A DNA stretch of 64,000 bases from Rhodobacter sp. Har01 (GTDB taxonomy: Bacteria; Pseudomonadota; Alphaproteobacteria; Rhodobacterales; Rhodobacteraceae), in contig NZ_JAJCTD010000005.1 of the NCBI RefSeq assembly GCF_020564565.1, positions 124,001 to 188,000 of the forward strand, read 5' to 3'. The notes below the pieces were generated by a model. That model did not search any database and had not been told where the DNA came from. It saw only the letters and a program-made list of their open reading frames with translations. The position numbers were made by a program, and so were the translations under genes. Of the stretch, positions 32,619 through 40,308 are shown piece by piece. The number at the start of each line of letters is the position of its first letter. Position 1 is the stretch's first letter.

Positions 32619-33347
32619 ATGGCAGGGCCGAAGATCAGGGTGTTTGTAGATCAGCCGCTTGGGCAGGGGCAAGCCGTGGCCTTGAACGAGGCGCAGGCGA
32701 ACTATCTGTTTTCGGTCATGCGGCTGGGCCTTGGCGACGCGGTGCAGTTGTTCAACGGCCGCGACGGCGAATGGCAGGCCACGGTGGCCGAGGCCGGCCG
32801 TCGCCGCGGCATTGCCGTCTGTGCGGCGCAAACCGTGCCGCAGGGAACGCCGCCCGACCTGTGGCTTCTGTTTAGCCCGGTGAAGAAGGACCGCACCAAT
32901 TTCATTGTCGAGAAGGCGGTCGAGATGGGGGTGGCGCGGCTGATTCCAGTGGCCACCCGGCACATGAATTCCGAACGTCTGCGGGCCGAAAAGCAGCAGG
33001 CCCATGCGGTCGAGGCAGCCGAGCAATGTGGCGCGACCTGGGTGCCCGAGGTGGCCGAGTTGCAGCCGCTGGACCGTCTTCTGGCCAACTGGCCGGCGGC
33101 GCGGCGGCTGTTCTGGGCCGACGAGGGCTGCTCCGGGCCTGGAAACGGCTGGGAGGATGGTCCGGCTGGCGCGGCAGCGGCGATCCTGATCGGCCCCGAG
33201 GGCGGCTTTTCGGCGGACGAGCGTGCCCGGCTGGCGGCTCTGCCCTTCGTCACCGCGGTCACGCTGGGTCCGCGCATCCTGCGGGCCGAGACGGCGGCGG
33301 TGGCAGCGCTTGCGCTTTGGCAGACGCGTTTCGGAGACTGGCGATGA
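32619..33347 (+). CDS. rsmE: 16S rRNA (uracil(1498)-N(3))-methyltransferase
   Basis: 242 aa, SPOUT-class methyltransferase that modifies U1498 of 16S rRNA. The N-terminal PUA-like part contains LNEAQANYLFSVMRLGLGD and the SAM-binding knot has ILIGPEGGFSADERARLA (near 188-206) and LGPRILRAETAAVAALALWQ at the C-terminus. The divergent ubiA start is only 11 bp away, so each gene's promoter must lie within the other's reading frame. Confidence 0.95.
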   Translation: MAGPKIRVFVDQPLGQGQAVALNEAQANYLFSVMRLGLGDAVQLFNGRDGEWQATVAEAGRRRGIAVCAAQTVPQGTPPDLWLLFSPVKKDRTNFIVEKAVEMGVARLIPVATRHMNSERLRAEKQQAHAVEAAEQCGATWVPEVAELQPLDRLLANWPAARRLFWADEGCSGPGNGWEDGPAGAAAAILIGPEGGFSADERARLAALPFVTAVTLGPRILRAETAAVAALALWQTRFGDWR

Positions 33348-33534
33348 TGCGGCCGGCGCTGCAGGGCGGCATCGTGGCCGCAAGGCGACACGCCGGCAGA
33401 CGGCATGACCTGCCTCGGGTCTGCGGGAACGACAAATCCGCTGCGCGGGCCGCAAGGCCGCGCGGCATCCGGCCGGTCGGCTGCGACCGGCATGCACAGT
33501 TGAAGACCCTGGTAAGGGTCGGGGAGATGATGAC
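33348..33534 (+). other. Structured 187-bp intergenic stretch
   Basis: Between rsmE and the next gene there is no convincing coding region, although a short in-frame reading frame exists. Several inverted repeats can be seen, including ccggtcg/cgaccgg with a 4-nt loop (33473-33490), a bulged GC-rich stem near 33443-33466 and gaccct/agggtc close to the ribosome binding site of the next gene. It could be a leader or an unnamed RNA. Confidence 0.3.
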
Positions 33535-34107
33535 ATGAGCCTGTTCCGTCCCGAAGTCCTCCGCCTGTTGGGCCGTTGGTTCGACCCCGCCGCCGGAGCG
33601 GCAACCATCGCGGTCGGGGTCTGGACCGTGCTGCATGGCGGCTTTCTGCCGATCATCACAGGCGTCGCCTTCGTGGCGCTGGGGGCGGGCTGGGCGATCC
33701 TTGGCCTGCGGCGGCTGCGGTTCGAAACCGATGCCGCCGCGCCGGGCGTGGTCGAGGTGGATGAGGCGCGGGTTCGGTATCTGCATCCCCGGATGGGCGG
33801 TGAAATCAGCCTGAACGACCTGGTCGAGTTGCGCCTTGCCGCCTTCCGCGGCCGGCGGATGTGGCAGTTGACCGATGCCACCGGCCGCGGTCTGCTGATC
33901 CCGCTCGACGCCGCCGGGGCGCCAGCGCTTTTCGACACCTTCGCGGCGCTGCCCGGCCTTTCCTCGGCGGCGCTCGTGACGGCTCTGCAGGCGCCGGCCG
34001 CGCTGGGCGCGACGGTTCCGGCAACCGCCCTGGACGACCGTCCGGTGTGGCGCCGCCCCGGTGCCGCGCCGCTGAACATCGGCAGCGACGGTGCCGGTCG
34101 GGCTTGA
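33535..34107 (+). CDS. Hypothetical two-helix membrane protein
   Basis: 190 aa; family not recognised. Two adjacent hydrophobic segments (GAATIAVGVWTVLHGGFLPI and GVAFVALGAGWAILGLRRLR) occupy residues 18-62, followed by a soluble domain of beta character (VRYLHPRMGGEISLNDLVEL) and a proline-rich tail. The architecture resembles small PH-like membrane proteins. GGGGAG precedes the ATG. It lies 81 bp upstream of gshA and may be co-transcribed. Confidence 0.75.
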   Translation: MSLFRPEVLRLLGRWFDPAAGAATIAVGVWTVLHGGFLPIITGVAFVALGAGWAILGLRRLRFETDAAAPGVVEVDEARVRYLHPRMGGEISLNDLVELRLAAFRGRRMWQLTDATGRGLLIPLDAAGAPALFDTFAALPGLSSAALVTALQAPAALGATVPATALDDRPVWRRPGAAPLNIGSDGAGRA

Positions 34108-34188
34108 CAGCGCGGGCGCGGCACGACACCTGTTGCGCTTCCCAAGCCACCCAAGTCTCGACCTCACCAGCAGCCGGAGCCAGCGCCC

Positions 34189-35535
34189 ATGTCGATTCCC
34201 CAGTCGGGCGGTGGCCCGATCGAAAGCTTCGACCAGTTGGCCGGGTTCCTTGCGGCCGGCTGCAAGCCGAAGTCTGCCTGGCGCATCGGCACCGAGCACG
34301 AGAAGTTCGGCTGGCTGACCGACACGCTTGCCCCCTTGCCCTATGCCGGGGACCGCTCGATCTCTGCCGTCTTCGCGGGCCTGATCGACCGTTTCGGATG
34401 GGTGCCGCTGCGGGAGGCAGAGAATGTCATCGGACTTTCGCGCAATGGCGCGAACATCAGCCTGGAACCGGGTGGTCAGTTCGAACTGTCCGGCGCGCCG
34501 CTGAGCGATCTCCACGAGGTCAAGGCAGAGCTGGACAACCACCTTGCCGAAGTCGAGGCCGTGGCCGGCCCGCTGGGCATCCGGTTCATGTCGCTTGGCG
34601 CCGCGCCGGACTGGACGCATGACCAGATGCCGGTGATGCCCAAGGGCCGTTACCGGCTGATGACCGACTACATGGATCGGGTTGGCACCCACGGCACGCA
34701 GATGATGTACCGGACCTCGACGGTGCAGGTGAACCTGGACTTTGCCTCCGAGGCCGACATGGTGCTCAAGCTGCGGGTGGCGCTGGCGCTGCAGCCGGTG
34801 GCCACGGCGCTGTTTGCCAATTCTCCGTTCTTCGAGGGCCGGCCGAACGGTCACCGCAGCTGGCGCAGCCGCATCTGGCGCGACCTCGACGCCAGCCGGA
34901 CCGGCATGCTGCCCTTCGTCTTCGAAGACGGCATGGGGTTCCAGCGCTACGTCGACTGGGTGCTGGATGTGCCGATGTACTTCGTCTTCCGCGACGGCCG
35001 CTACATCAATGCTCTGGGCCAGTCGTTTCGGGACTTTCTCAAGGGCGAACTGCCTGCCCTGCCGGGCGAGAGGCCGACACTGTCGGACTGGGCCGACCAC
35101 CTGACCACCGTCTTCCCCGAAGCGCGGGCAAAGCGCTACATCGAGATGCGCGGGGCGGACGCCGGCGACCTGCCGCACCTGGTGGCCCTGCCGGCGTTCT
35201 GGACCGGGCTGATGTATGACCAGGGCGCGCTGGATGCCGCCTGGGATCTGGTCAAGGGCCTGGACGCCGAAACCCGCGAAGGCCTGCGTGTGGCCGCGTC
35301 CGTGTCGGCGCTGAAGGCCGAAGCGGGCGACGTGAAGCTGGTCGATCTGGCGCGCTCGGCGGTGGCCTTGTCGCACGCCGGTCTCGCGGCGCGGGGCCTG
35401 GGCGAGGAACGCCACCTCGCGCCCCTGGTCGAAAGCCTCAGGTCCGGCAATGCGCAGGCCGACCGCTGGTTGGCCGCCTATGATGGCGTCTGGGGCGGTT
35501 CGCTGGCGCCAATCTATGCCGCGTCAAGCCTTTAG
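34189..35535 (+). CDS. gshA: Glutamate-cysteine ligase, plant-type
   Basis: 448 aa, first enzyme of glutathione synthesis. The length and motifs match the GCS2/plant-type class used by alphaproteobacteria, not the E. coli type: IGTEHEKFGWL near residue 32, LSRNGANISLEPGGQFELSG near 83, RYRLMTDYMD near 155 and RTSTVQVNLDFASE near 173. It converges with the NYN-domain gene, whose stop codon overlaps its own by 4 nt. Confidence 0.95.
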   Translation: MSIPQSGGGPIESFDQLAGFLAAGCKPKSAWRIGTEHEKFGWLTDTLAPLPYAGDRSISAVFAGLIDRFGWVPLREAENVIGLSRNGANISLEPGGQFELSGAPLSDLHEVKAELDNHLAEVEAVAGPLGIRFMSLGAAPDWTHDQMPVMPKGRYRLMTDYMDRVGTHGTQMMYRTSTVQVNLDFASEADMVLKLRVALALQPVATALFANSPFFEGRPNGHRSWRSRIWRDLDASRTGMLPFVFEDGMGFQRYVDWVLDVPMYFVFRDGRYINALGQSFRDFLKGELPALPGERPTLSDWADHLTTVFPEARAKRYIEMRGADAGDLPHLVALPAFWTGLMYDQGALDAAWDLVKGLDAETREGLRVAASVSALKAEAGDVKLVDLARSAVALSHAGLAARGLGEERHLAPLVESLRSGNAQADRWLAAYDGVWGGSLAPIYAASSL

Positions 35536-36059
35536 GGGTTCGGAAAGTCCAGCACGACCTTGCCGTCGCGCCAGTCGCCGCGGATCAGCCGGCCCTGGGT
35601 TGCAAGCTCGGGATAGTCGGCAATCCGGTCGCGGAAGCGGTCGTTGCTGATCACGATGGCGCCGGTGTCGCGCGCGAAATCCAGCAGGAACGGGTCGGCC
35701 TGCTGCCCCTTGGGAACGACCAGCACGTCTTTGGCGGGAAGGTCAAGGAAGTAGGCCAGCTGGGCGTCGCCCTGATAGCGGTTGGCCAGCTTGTAGCCCG
35801 CATTGGCATCGAAGATGACTCCGGGCTGGTAGCCCGCTCTGCGCAGGGTCTCGACGACGGCGGCGACGGGCGCCAGATCGGGGCGATTGTCGTGCCAGTG
35901 CATGACGTTCGATCCATCGATCACCGCAAAGGGCCGCTGTTCTGCGGCAGTCCGCGGCCGTGCCCGTGGCCCTGTCCGCCACCGCAAGACAAGGAAGACG
36001 GCAAGCAACACCAGCGCGAAAAGCGCAAGGACCACTCCGTCTGACGAATCCCGGAGCAA
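35532..36059 (-). CDS. Membrane-anchored NYN-domain (Zc3h12a-like) ribonuclease-like protein
   Basis: About 175 aa. An N-terminal membrane segment (VVLALFALVLLAVFLVLRWR) is followed by a NYN/PIN-like domain with VIDGSNVMHWHDN, VIFDANAGYKLANRYQ and ISNDRFRD, retaining acidic residues that would bind metal in this nuclease fold. There is no ATG at the probable start; TTG at 36059 is used (GAGG lies 3 nt away) and GTG at 36035 is an alternative. It follows plsY by 5 bp at the end of the pyrB operon. The nuclease role is inferred from the fold. Confidence 0.8.
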   Translation of the reverse strand: MLRDSSDGVVLALFALVLLAVFLVLRWRTGPRARPRTAAEQRPFAVIDGSNVMHWHDNRPDLAPVAAVVETLRRAGYQPGVIFDANAGYKLANRYQGDAQLAYFLDLPAKDVLVVPKGQQADPFLLDFARDTGAIVISNDRFRDRIADYPELATQGRLIRGDWRDGKVVLDFPNP

Positions 36060-36064
36060 CCGCC

Positions 36065-36679
36065 TCAGCCCTTCTTCTGGCTGATCTTCGGTTCGGTCCC
36101 GGCCTTGATCCGCCCCAGGTTCGCGGCGTGGCGGACATAAATCAGCACCGTCAGGATCAGCACCAGGACAAGCATTCTGCCGTGATCGAAGGTCCAAAGC
36201 CAAAGCGGCGTGACGGCAGCGGCAATCAGCGCGGCGGCCGAGGACATCCGGGTGAGCAGCGCGCCGGCCAGCCAGGTCGCGCAGGCGGCCAGGCCCACCG
36301 GCCAGACCAGTGCGATGAGCGTTCCCAGGTAGGTGGCCACGCCCTTGCCGCCGCGAAAGCCCAGCCAGACAGGATAGAGGTGTCCGATGAACGAGGCCAG
36401 GGCTGCGACCTGCGCGGCATCCTCGGTGCCGACGACCCAGCGCGCCACAAGAACGGCCACCGCCCCCTTGGCGCCGTCCAGAACCAGCGTCGCCGCGGCC
36501 GCGGCCTTGTTGCCGGTCCGCAGCACGTTGGTGGCCCCGATGTTGCCCGAGCCGATCTTGCGCAGATCCCCCAGGCCCATCACCCTGGTGATCAGCACGC
36601 CGAAGGGCACTGCGCCCAGAAGATAGGCCAGCAGCGCCGTCAGGCCCAGCGTGTCCCAGGCGGAAACCAGTTCCGGCAT
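36065..36679 (-). CDS. plsY: Glycerol-3-phosphate acyltransferase PlsY
   Basis: 204 aa integral membrane enzyme that acylates glycerol-3-phosphate from acyl-phosphate in phospholipid synthesis. Typical motifs are LLGAVPFGVLITRVMGLGDL, KIGSGNIGATNVLRTGNK, LDGAKGAVAVLVAR and GFRGGKGVATYLGT. It sits 3 bp after the dihydroorotase-like gene and ahead of the NYN-domain gene, with the same polarity, so it is part of the pyrB operon. Confidence 0.96.
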   Translation of the reverse strand: MPELVSAWDTLGLTALLAYLLGAVPFGVLITRVMGLGDLRKIGSGNIGATNVLRTGNKAAAAATLVLDGAKGAVAVLVARWVVGTEDAAQVAALASFIGHLYPVWLGFRGGKGVATYLGTLIALVWPVGLAACATWLAGALLTRMSSAAALIAAAVTPLWLWTFDHGRMLVLVLILTVLIYVRHAANLGRIKAGTEPKISQKKG

Positions 36680-36682
36680 CGC

Positions 36683-37966
36683 TTACTCCTCGGCCTGGAA
36701 GACTTGGGCCCCGCCGACCCAGGTGCCCAGAACGCGGCCCTCCATGCGCGCCCCGTCGAAGGGGGTGTTCTTCGACTTCGACCGCAGGCGGAAGCGGTCC
36801 ATCAGGAACGGCGCGTCGGGGTCGAACAGCACCAGGTCGGCCGGCGCCCCGGGCGACAGGCAGCCCTGCGGCAGGCCCAGCCGCCGCGCCGGGTTCCGCG
36901 CCATGGCGCGGAACAGTTGCGGCAGGCTCAGGTGGCCGCCGTGGTGCAGCCGCATCGCGGCGGGCAGAAAGGTCTCCAAGGCCACCGCGCCGGCCGCCGC
37001 CTCTTCGAACGGCAGCCGCTTCGATTCCTCATCGGCGGGGGTGTGGAAGCTGGCGATCACATCGATCAGCCCTTCGGCCAGCGCCGCGATCACCGCCTGG
37101 CGGTCGTCTTCCGACCGCAAGGGCGGCGTCAGCTTGAAGAAGGTGCGGTAATCGCCGACGTCGAACTCGTTCAGCGTCAGGTGGTGGATCGAGGTGCCCG
37201 CGGTCACGTCCAGCCCGGCCTCGCGCGCGCGGCGCAGGGCGGGCAGGGCGCGCGCGGTGGTGATCTGGTCGGCGTGGTAGCGCGCGCCGGTCATCTCGAC
37301 CAGCGCCAGGTCGCGCTCCAGCCCCATCCGTTCCGCCATCGGCGACACCGCCGGCAACCCGCGAAGCGAGGCGAACTTGCCGCTGGTGGTGGCCGCACCG
37401 GCCGACAGGCCGGGGTCCTGCGGGTGGCCGACGATCAGCGCACCCAGGGACCGGGCATAGGTCATGGCCCGGCTCAGCGTCTTGCTGTCGGCACACACCG
37501 CGAAGACATCGGTGAAGGCCACCGCGCCCACATCCAGCAGGAAACCGATCTCGGTCATCTCGTGGCCATCGCGGCCCTTGGTCAGCGCGGCCATGTGGCG
37601 GATGCGCACCGGGCTGGCCCCGGCGGCGCGGCGGGTGACGAATTCCAGCGTTTCCGGTGTGTCGATCGCCGGCAGGGTGTCGGGCCGCGCGATGATCGTG
37701 GTCACGCCCCCCGCCGCCGCCGCCGCCCCGGCCGAGCCAAAGCTCTCGCGGTGCCGCTCGCCCGGCTCGCCGATCTTCACGCCCCAGTCGACGATCCCCG
37801 GCGCCAGGCACTTGCCGCCGCAGTCGATGACGGTGGCGCCCTTCGGAGGTTTCGCCCCGCTCCAGGGGCCGGCGATGCTGCCGTCGTCGGCAACCACCAG
37901 ATTGCCGCGGGTTTCGGTCAGCGTTTCGGGGTCGATCAGGCGTGCGTCGGTGAAAAGGATGGTCAT
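36683..37966 (-). CDS. pyrC: Dihydroorotase-like protein, predicted catalytically inactive (PyrX-like)
   Basis: 427 aa, class I dihydroorotase fold. Automatic annotation would call it active dihydroorotase, but metal and catalytic positions are changed. The usual H-x-H after the first strand is replaced (IVDWGVKIGEPGERHRESF, residues 59-76, with Trp61 and Val63). The usual MPNTNP is IARPDTLPA. The catalytic aspartate of T-D-H-A-P-H is Phe307 (IASFHTPADEE). His181 and His231 remain. In Pseudomonas, PyrC-prime/PyrX proteins like this are inactive and stabilise aspartate transcarbamoylase; here the gene lies in one operon with pyrB. A second, active pyrC is expected elsewhere. It is followed 3 bp later by plsY. 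Confidence 0.85.
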   Translation of the reverse strand: MTILFTDARLIDPETLTETRGNLVVADDGSIAGPWSGAKPPKGATVIDCGGKCLAPGIVDWGVKIGEPGERHRESFGSAGAAAAAGGVTTIIARPDTLPAIDTPETLEFVTRRAAGASPVRIRHMAALTKGRDGHEMTEIGFLLDVGAVAFTDVFAVCADSKTLSRAMTYARSLGALIVGHPQDPGLSAGAATTSGKFASLRGLPAVSPMAERMGLERDLALVEMTGARYHADQITTARALPALRRAREAGLDVTAGTSIHHLTLNEFDVGDYRTFFKLTPPLRSEDDRQAVIAALAEGLIDVIASFHTPADEESKRLPFEEAAAGAVALETFLPAAMRLHHGGHLSLPQLFRAMARNPARRLGLPQGCLSPGAPADLVLFDPDAPFLMDRFRLRSKSKNTPFDGARMEGRVLGTWVGGAQVFQAEE

Positions 37967-38051
37967 GGCGCCCTTTGCCTGCCCGCAGGGTTGCGCGGTT
38001 CATAGCGCGACAGGTGTGCGACTGTCCACCGCCCGGCGTCCGGGGCACGGC

Positions 38052-38681
38052 TCATGTCATGCCCGCCTGTGCCCGCAGCGCCGCCAGCATCCTGGCATAA
38101 ACCCCGCGCGCATCCGTGATCGCCTCGAACCCGATCCGGCTGCGGCCCACCGTCACCGAGGAATAGCGCCGCGCCGCCCCGGTGCCGCGCCAGCCGCGGC
38201 GGGCCTCACCCTCGGCCACGGCAAACCAGATGCTGCCCGGGTCGCCGTCCTCCAGCGTGGGGCGAAAGCTCGCATCCAGCGGATAGCGGTCCAGCTTGCG
38301 CGCCCCGGCGCCTCGGGTGGCGATATAGGCGGCGCGGTCGGACAGGGTGTAGAACGTGGTGCGCCGGCGCAGCGCATCGCGCAGCGGCCGGCCGATGGAC
38401 AGGTTCAGCCCGATCAGCAGGAACGGCAGCCCGAACAGCGGAAAGGCCCAGGCCATCGGCCCCGGCGCGTTCCCCGACATCGCGGCCGCATTGGCCATCC
38501 AGAACACCGCGAACCCCGCGAAGACCAGACCGAACGGCGCCCGCCGGTCCAGGAAATCCACCAGCCGCAGGCCGGGCGCCGGCTGGCCCTGCCACAGGAT
38601 GGCTTCGCCCGGCTCAAGAATGCCCTCCCAGCCGGCGGGCACCTCGGCGGGCGGTGGCGGGGGCTCGTCCTGCATCGTCAT
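38052..38681 (-). CDS. Hypothetical membrane protein of the pyrB operon
   Basis: 209 aa; family not securely recognised. The N-terminus is proline-rich (DEPPPPPAEVPAGWEGILEP) and reads EGILEPGEAILWQGQPAPGL, a pattern seen in bacterial PH-like membrane proteins, followed by two membrane segments (FGLVFAGFAVFWMANAAAMS and MAWAFPLFGLPFLLIGLNLS). The last half is soluble and includes TFYTLSDRAAYIATRGAGAR. ATG at 38681 overlaps the upstream stop by 4 nt. Homologues near pyrB are sometimes mislabelled as carbamoyltransferase subunits; the sequence shows no such domain. Confidence 0.8.
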   Translation of the reverse strand: MTMQDEPPPPPAEVPAGWEGILEPGEAILWQGQPAPGLRLVDFLDRRAPFGLVFAGFAVFWMANAAAMSGNAPGPMAWAFPLFGLPFLLIGLNLSIGRPLRDALRRRTTFYTLSDRAAYIATRGAGARKLDRYPLDASFRPTLEDGDPGSIWFAVAEGEARRGWRGTGAARRYSSVTVGRSRIGFEAITDARGVYARMLAALRAQAGMT

Positions 38682-39121
38682 CGCCGGGCCTGCGCGATGC
38701 GGTTGGCCACCGCGTCGGGGTCGGCCAGATACTTGATCAGGTGCTTGTCGCCGGCCCGCGTGACCACCTGCACCGCCCCCAGAATCGGCCGCACCGCCGC
38801 GATGGAAGACACCGGCACCAGCCGCCCGCCCGGCCCGATCAGCCGCGTCGGGGTCAGCAGCCAGCGGTCGCCCAACGCCTCGGACGCAAGGTAAGCCGCC
38901 CGCCCGCCGATGGCGAGGATGGCCCCCAGTGGCCCGGCCACCGGATAGGGATTGCCCTGCCACAACAGCAGCAGCCCCGCCACCACCCCCAGCACCGCGG
39001 CCATGATCAGGTGCTGGCGCCAGTAGGTCATCCGGTCGCCGCGGAATTCCGCCAGCACCGCCTCGCCCTCGTCCGGCTCGGCCGGCCGGCGCAGCACGTC
39101 GTCAGGTTCGATCCGTGCCAT
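38678..39121 (-). CDS. Hypothetical two-helix membrane protein of the pyrB operon
   Basis: 147 aa. Charged N-terminus (ARIEPDDVLRRPAEPDEGEA), two hydrophobic segments near residues 38-75, and a short soluble end with LGDRWLLTPTRLIGPGGRLV, reminiscent of PH-like domains (bPH_2), where a tail binds a partner. It begins 3 nt after the 39-residue peptide gene and overlaps the following gene by 4 nt. A role as membrane scaffold for the pyrimidine enzymes is conceivable but not shown. Confidence 0.8.
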   Translation of the reverse strand: MARIEPDDVLRRPAEPDEGEAVLAEFRGDRMTYWRQHLIMAAVLGVVAGLLLLWQGNPYPVAGPLGAILAIGGRAAYLASEALGDRWLLTPTRLIGPGGRLVPVSSIAAVRPILGAVQVVTRAGDKHLIKYLADPDAVANRIAQARR

Positions 39122-39124
39122 CCG

Positions 39125-39244
39125 TTATCCCATCGCCACGAAGATCGCGGTGAACACCGCAATGAAGACCAGCACGGCCAGCGCCACCATGCCGCCCGTC
39201 CGCATCTCGGATCTTGTCGGCTTGCGGTCCGGGTCGGGCGTCAC
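39125..39244 (-). CDS. Small single-pass membrane protein (39 aa)
   Basis: Too short for usual gene calling. GTG at 39244 overlaps the pyrB stop codon (GTGA), and the next gene starts 3 nt after its stop, so it is translationally coupled on both sides. The 39-residue product begins with a charged segment ([17 protein letters not shown]) and then one membrane helix ([20 protein letters not shown]) ending in Gly. The reading frame fits tightly between pyrB and the 147-aa gene, which favours a real gene. Function unknown. Confidence 0.7.
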   Translation of the reverse strand: MTPDPDRKPTRSEMRTGGMVALAVLVFIAVFTAIFVAMG

Positions 39245-40203
39245 ACCAGCGTCTCCGCGATCTTGCGGCCGCGTTCGCGGCGCAGGTTCCGGGCCAGGAG
39301 GTCCATGCAGGCCATGCGCACGGCGACGCCCATTTCCACCTGATCCTGAATGACGCTGCGGTTGATGTCGTCGGCCAGATCGCCGTCGATCTCGACCCCG
39401 CGGTTCATCGGGCCGGGGTGCATGACGATGGCATCGGGGGCGGCATGGCTCAGCTTTTCGGCGTCCAGCCCGAAGCGGTGATAGTATTCCCGCATCGAGG
39501 GCACAAAGCCGCCGTCCATCCGCTCCTTCTGCAGCCGCAGCATCATCACCACATCGGCGCCCTTCAGGCCCTCGCGCATGTCGTCATAGACCTCGGCGCC
39601 CAGGTCGGCGACGCCGGCGGGCATCAGCGTCGGCGGGCCGATCAGCCGCAGGCGGTTTTCCATCTTGCCCAAGAGGATCAGGTTGGACCGCGCCACCCGG
39701 GAATGCGCGATGTCGCCGCAGATGGCGATGGTCAGGCGCTGGATGCGGCCCTTGGCGCGGCGGATGGTCAGCGCATCCAGCAGCGCCTGGGTGGGGTGCT
39801 CATGCCGCCCGTCGCCGGCGTTCAGCACCGCGCAATCCACCTTCTGCGCCAGCAGGTTCACCGCGCCGGACGAGGGGTGCCGCACCACCAAGAGGTCGGG
39901 GTGCATGGCGTTCAGCGTCAGCGCGGTGTCGATCAGGGTCTCGCCCTTCTTCACGCTCGACTGCGCGACCGACATGTTCATCACGTCCGCGCCCAGCCGC
40001 TTGCCGGCAATCTCGAAGCTCGACTGCGTCCGGGTCGAGGCTTCGAAGAACATGTTGATCTGCGTCATCCCCGCCAACGCGTCCGACTGCTTGACCGTGC
40101 GGCGGTTCAGTTCGACATAGCGCTCGGCCAGGTCCAGGACGGTGGTGATCTCCAGGGGCTGAAGCGGCTCGATGCCAAGAAGATGGCGGGCGCGGAAGGC
40201 CAT
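39241..40203 (-). CDS. pyrB: Aspartate carbamoyltransferase catalytic subunit
   Basis: 320 aa. Catalyses the carbamoyl phosphate plus aspartate step of pyrimidine synthesis. Motifs are [20 protein letters not shown] (carbamoyl phosphate site), [20 protein letters not shown] and [12 protein letters not shown]. It starts at ATG 40203 and is the first gene of an operon of seven, including a dihydroorotase homologue; no pyrI-like regulatory gene is seen. That fits the ATCase class that associates with a dihydroorotase-like protein. Confidence 0.96.
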   Translation of the reverse strand: MAFRARHLLGIEPLQPLEITTVLDLAERYVELNRRTVKQSDALAGMTQINMFFEASTRTQSSFEIAGKRLGADVMNMSVAQSSVKKGETLIDTALTLNAMHPDLLVVRHPSSGAVNLLAQKVDCAVLNAGDGRHEHPTQALLDALTIRRAKGRIQRLTIAICGDIAHSRVARSNLILLGKMENRLRLIGPPTLMPAGVADLGAEVYDDMREGLKGADVVMMLRLQKERMDGGFVPSMREYYHRFGLDAEKLSHAAPDAIVMHPGPMNRGVEIDGDLADDINRSVIQDQVEMGVAVRMACMDLLARNLRRERGRKIAETLV

Positions 40204-40229
40204 GGTGTTCTCCTGCCGGGATCTCCGCG

Positions 40230-40258
40230 CTTATAGGAAAGCGGTCGGGTCGGGGCAA
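40230..40258 (-). promoter_or_regulatory. Candidate sigma70 promoter of the pyrB operon
   Basis: On the minus strand TTGCCC (40258-40253) and TATAAG (40235-40230) are separated by 17 bp, about 27 bp upstream of the pyrB start. A clean sigma70-like match by eye. Confidence 0.5.
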
Positions 40259-40308
40259 CGGCGGATTGCGTCTGGCCCGAAGGTCGACGACCGCTTACCG
40301 TCGCAGCC

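Noticed and set aside
33347..33538. 63-codon plus-strand frame after rsmE
   Set aside because: Overlaps the rsmE stop, rich in Arg and Ala, no motif; more likely non-coding.
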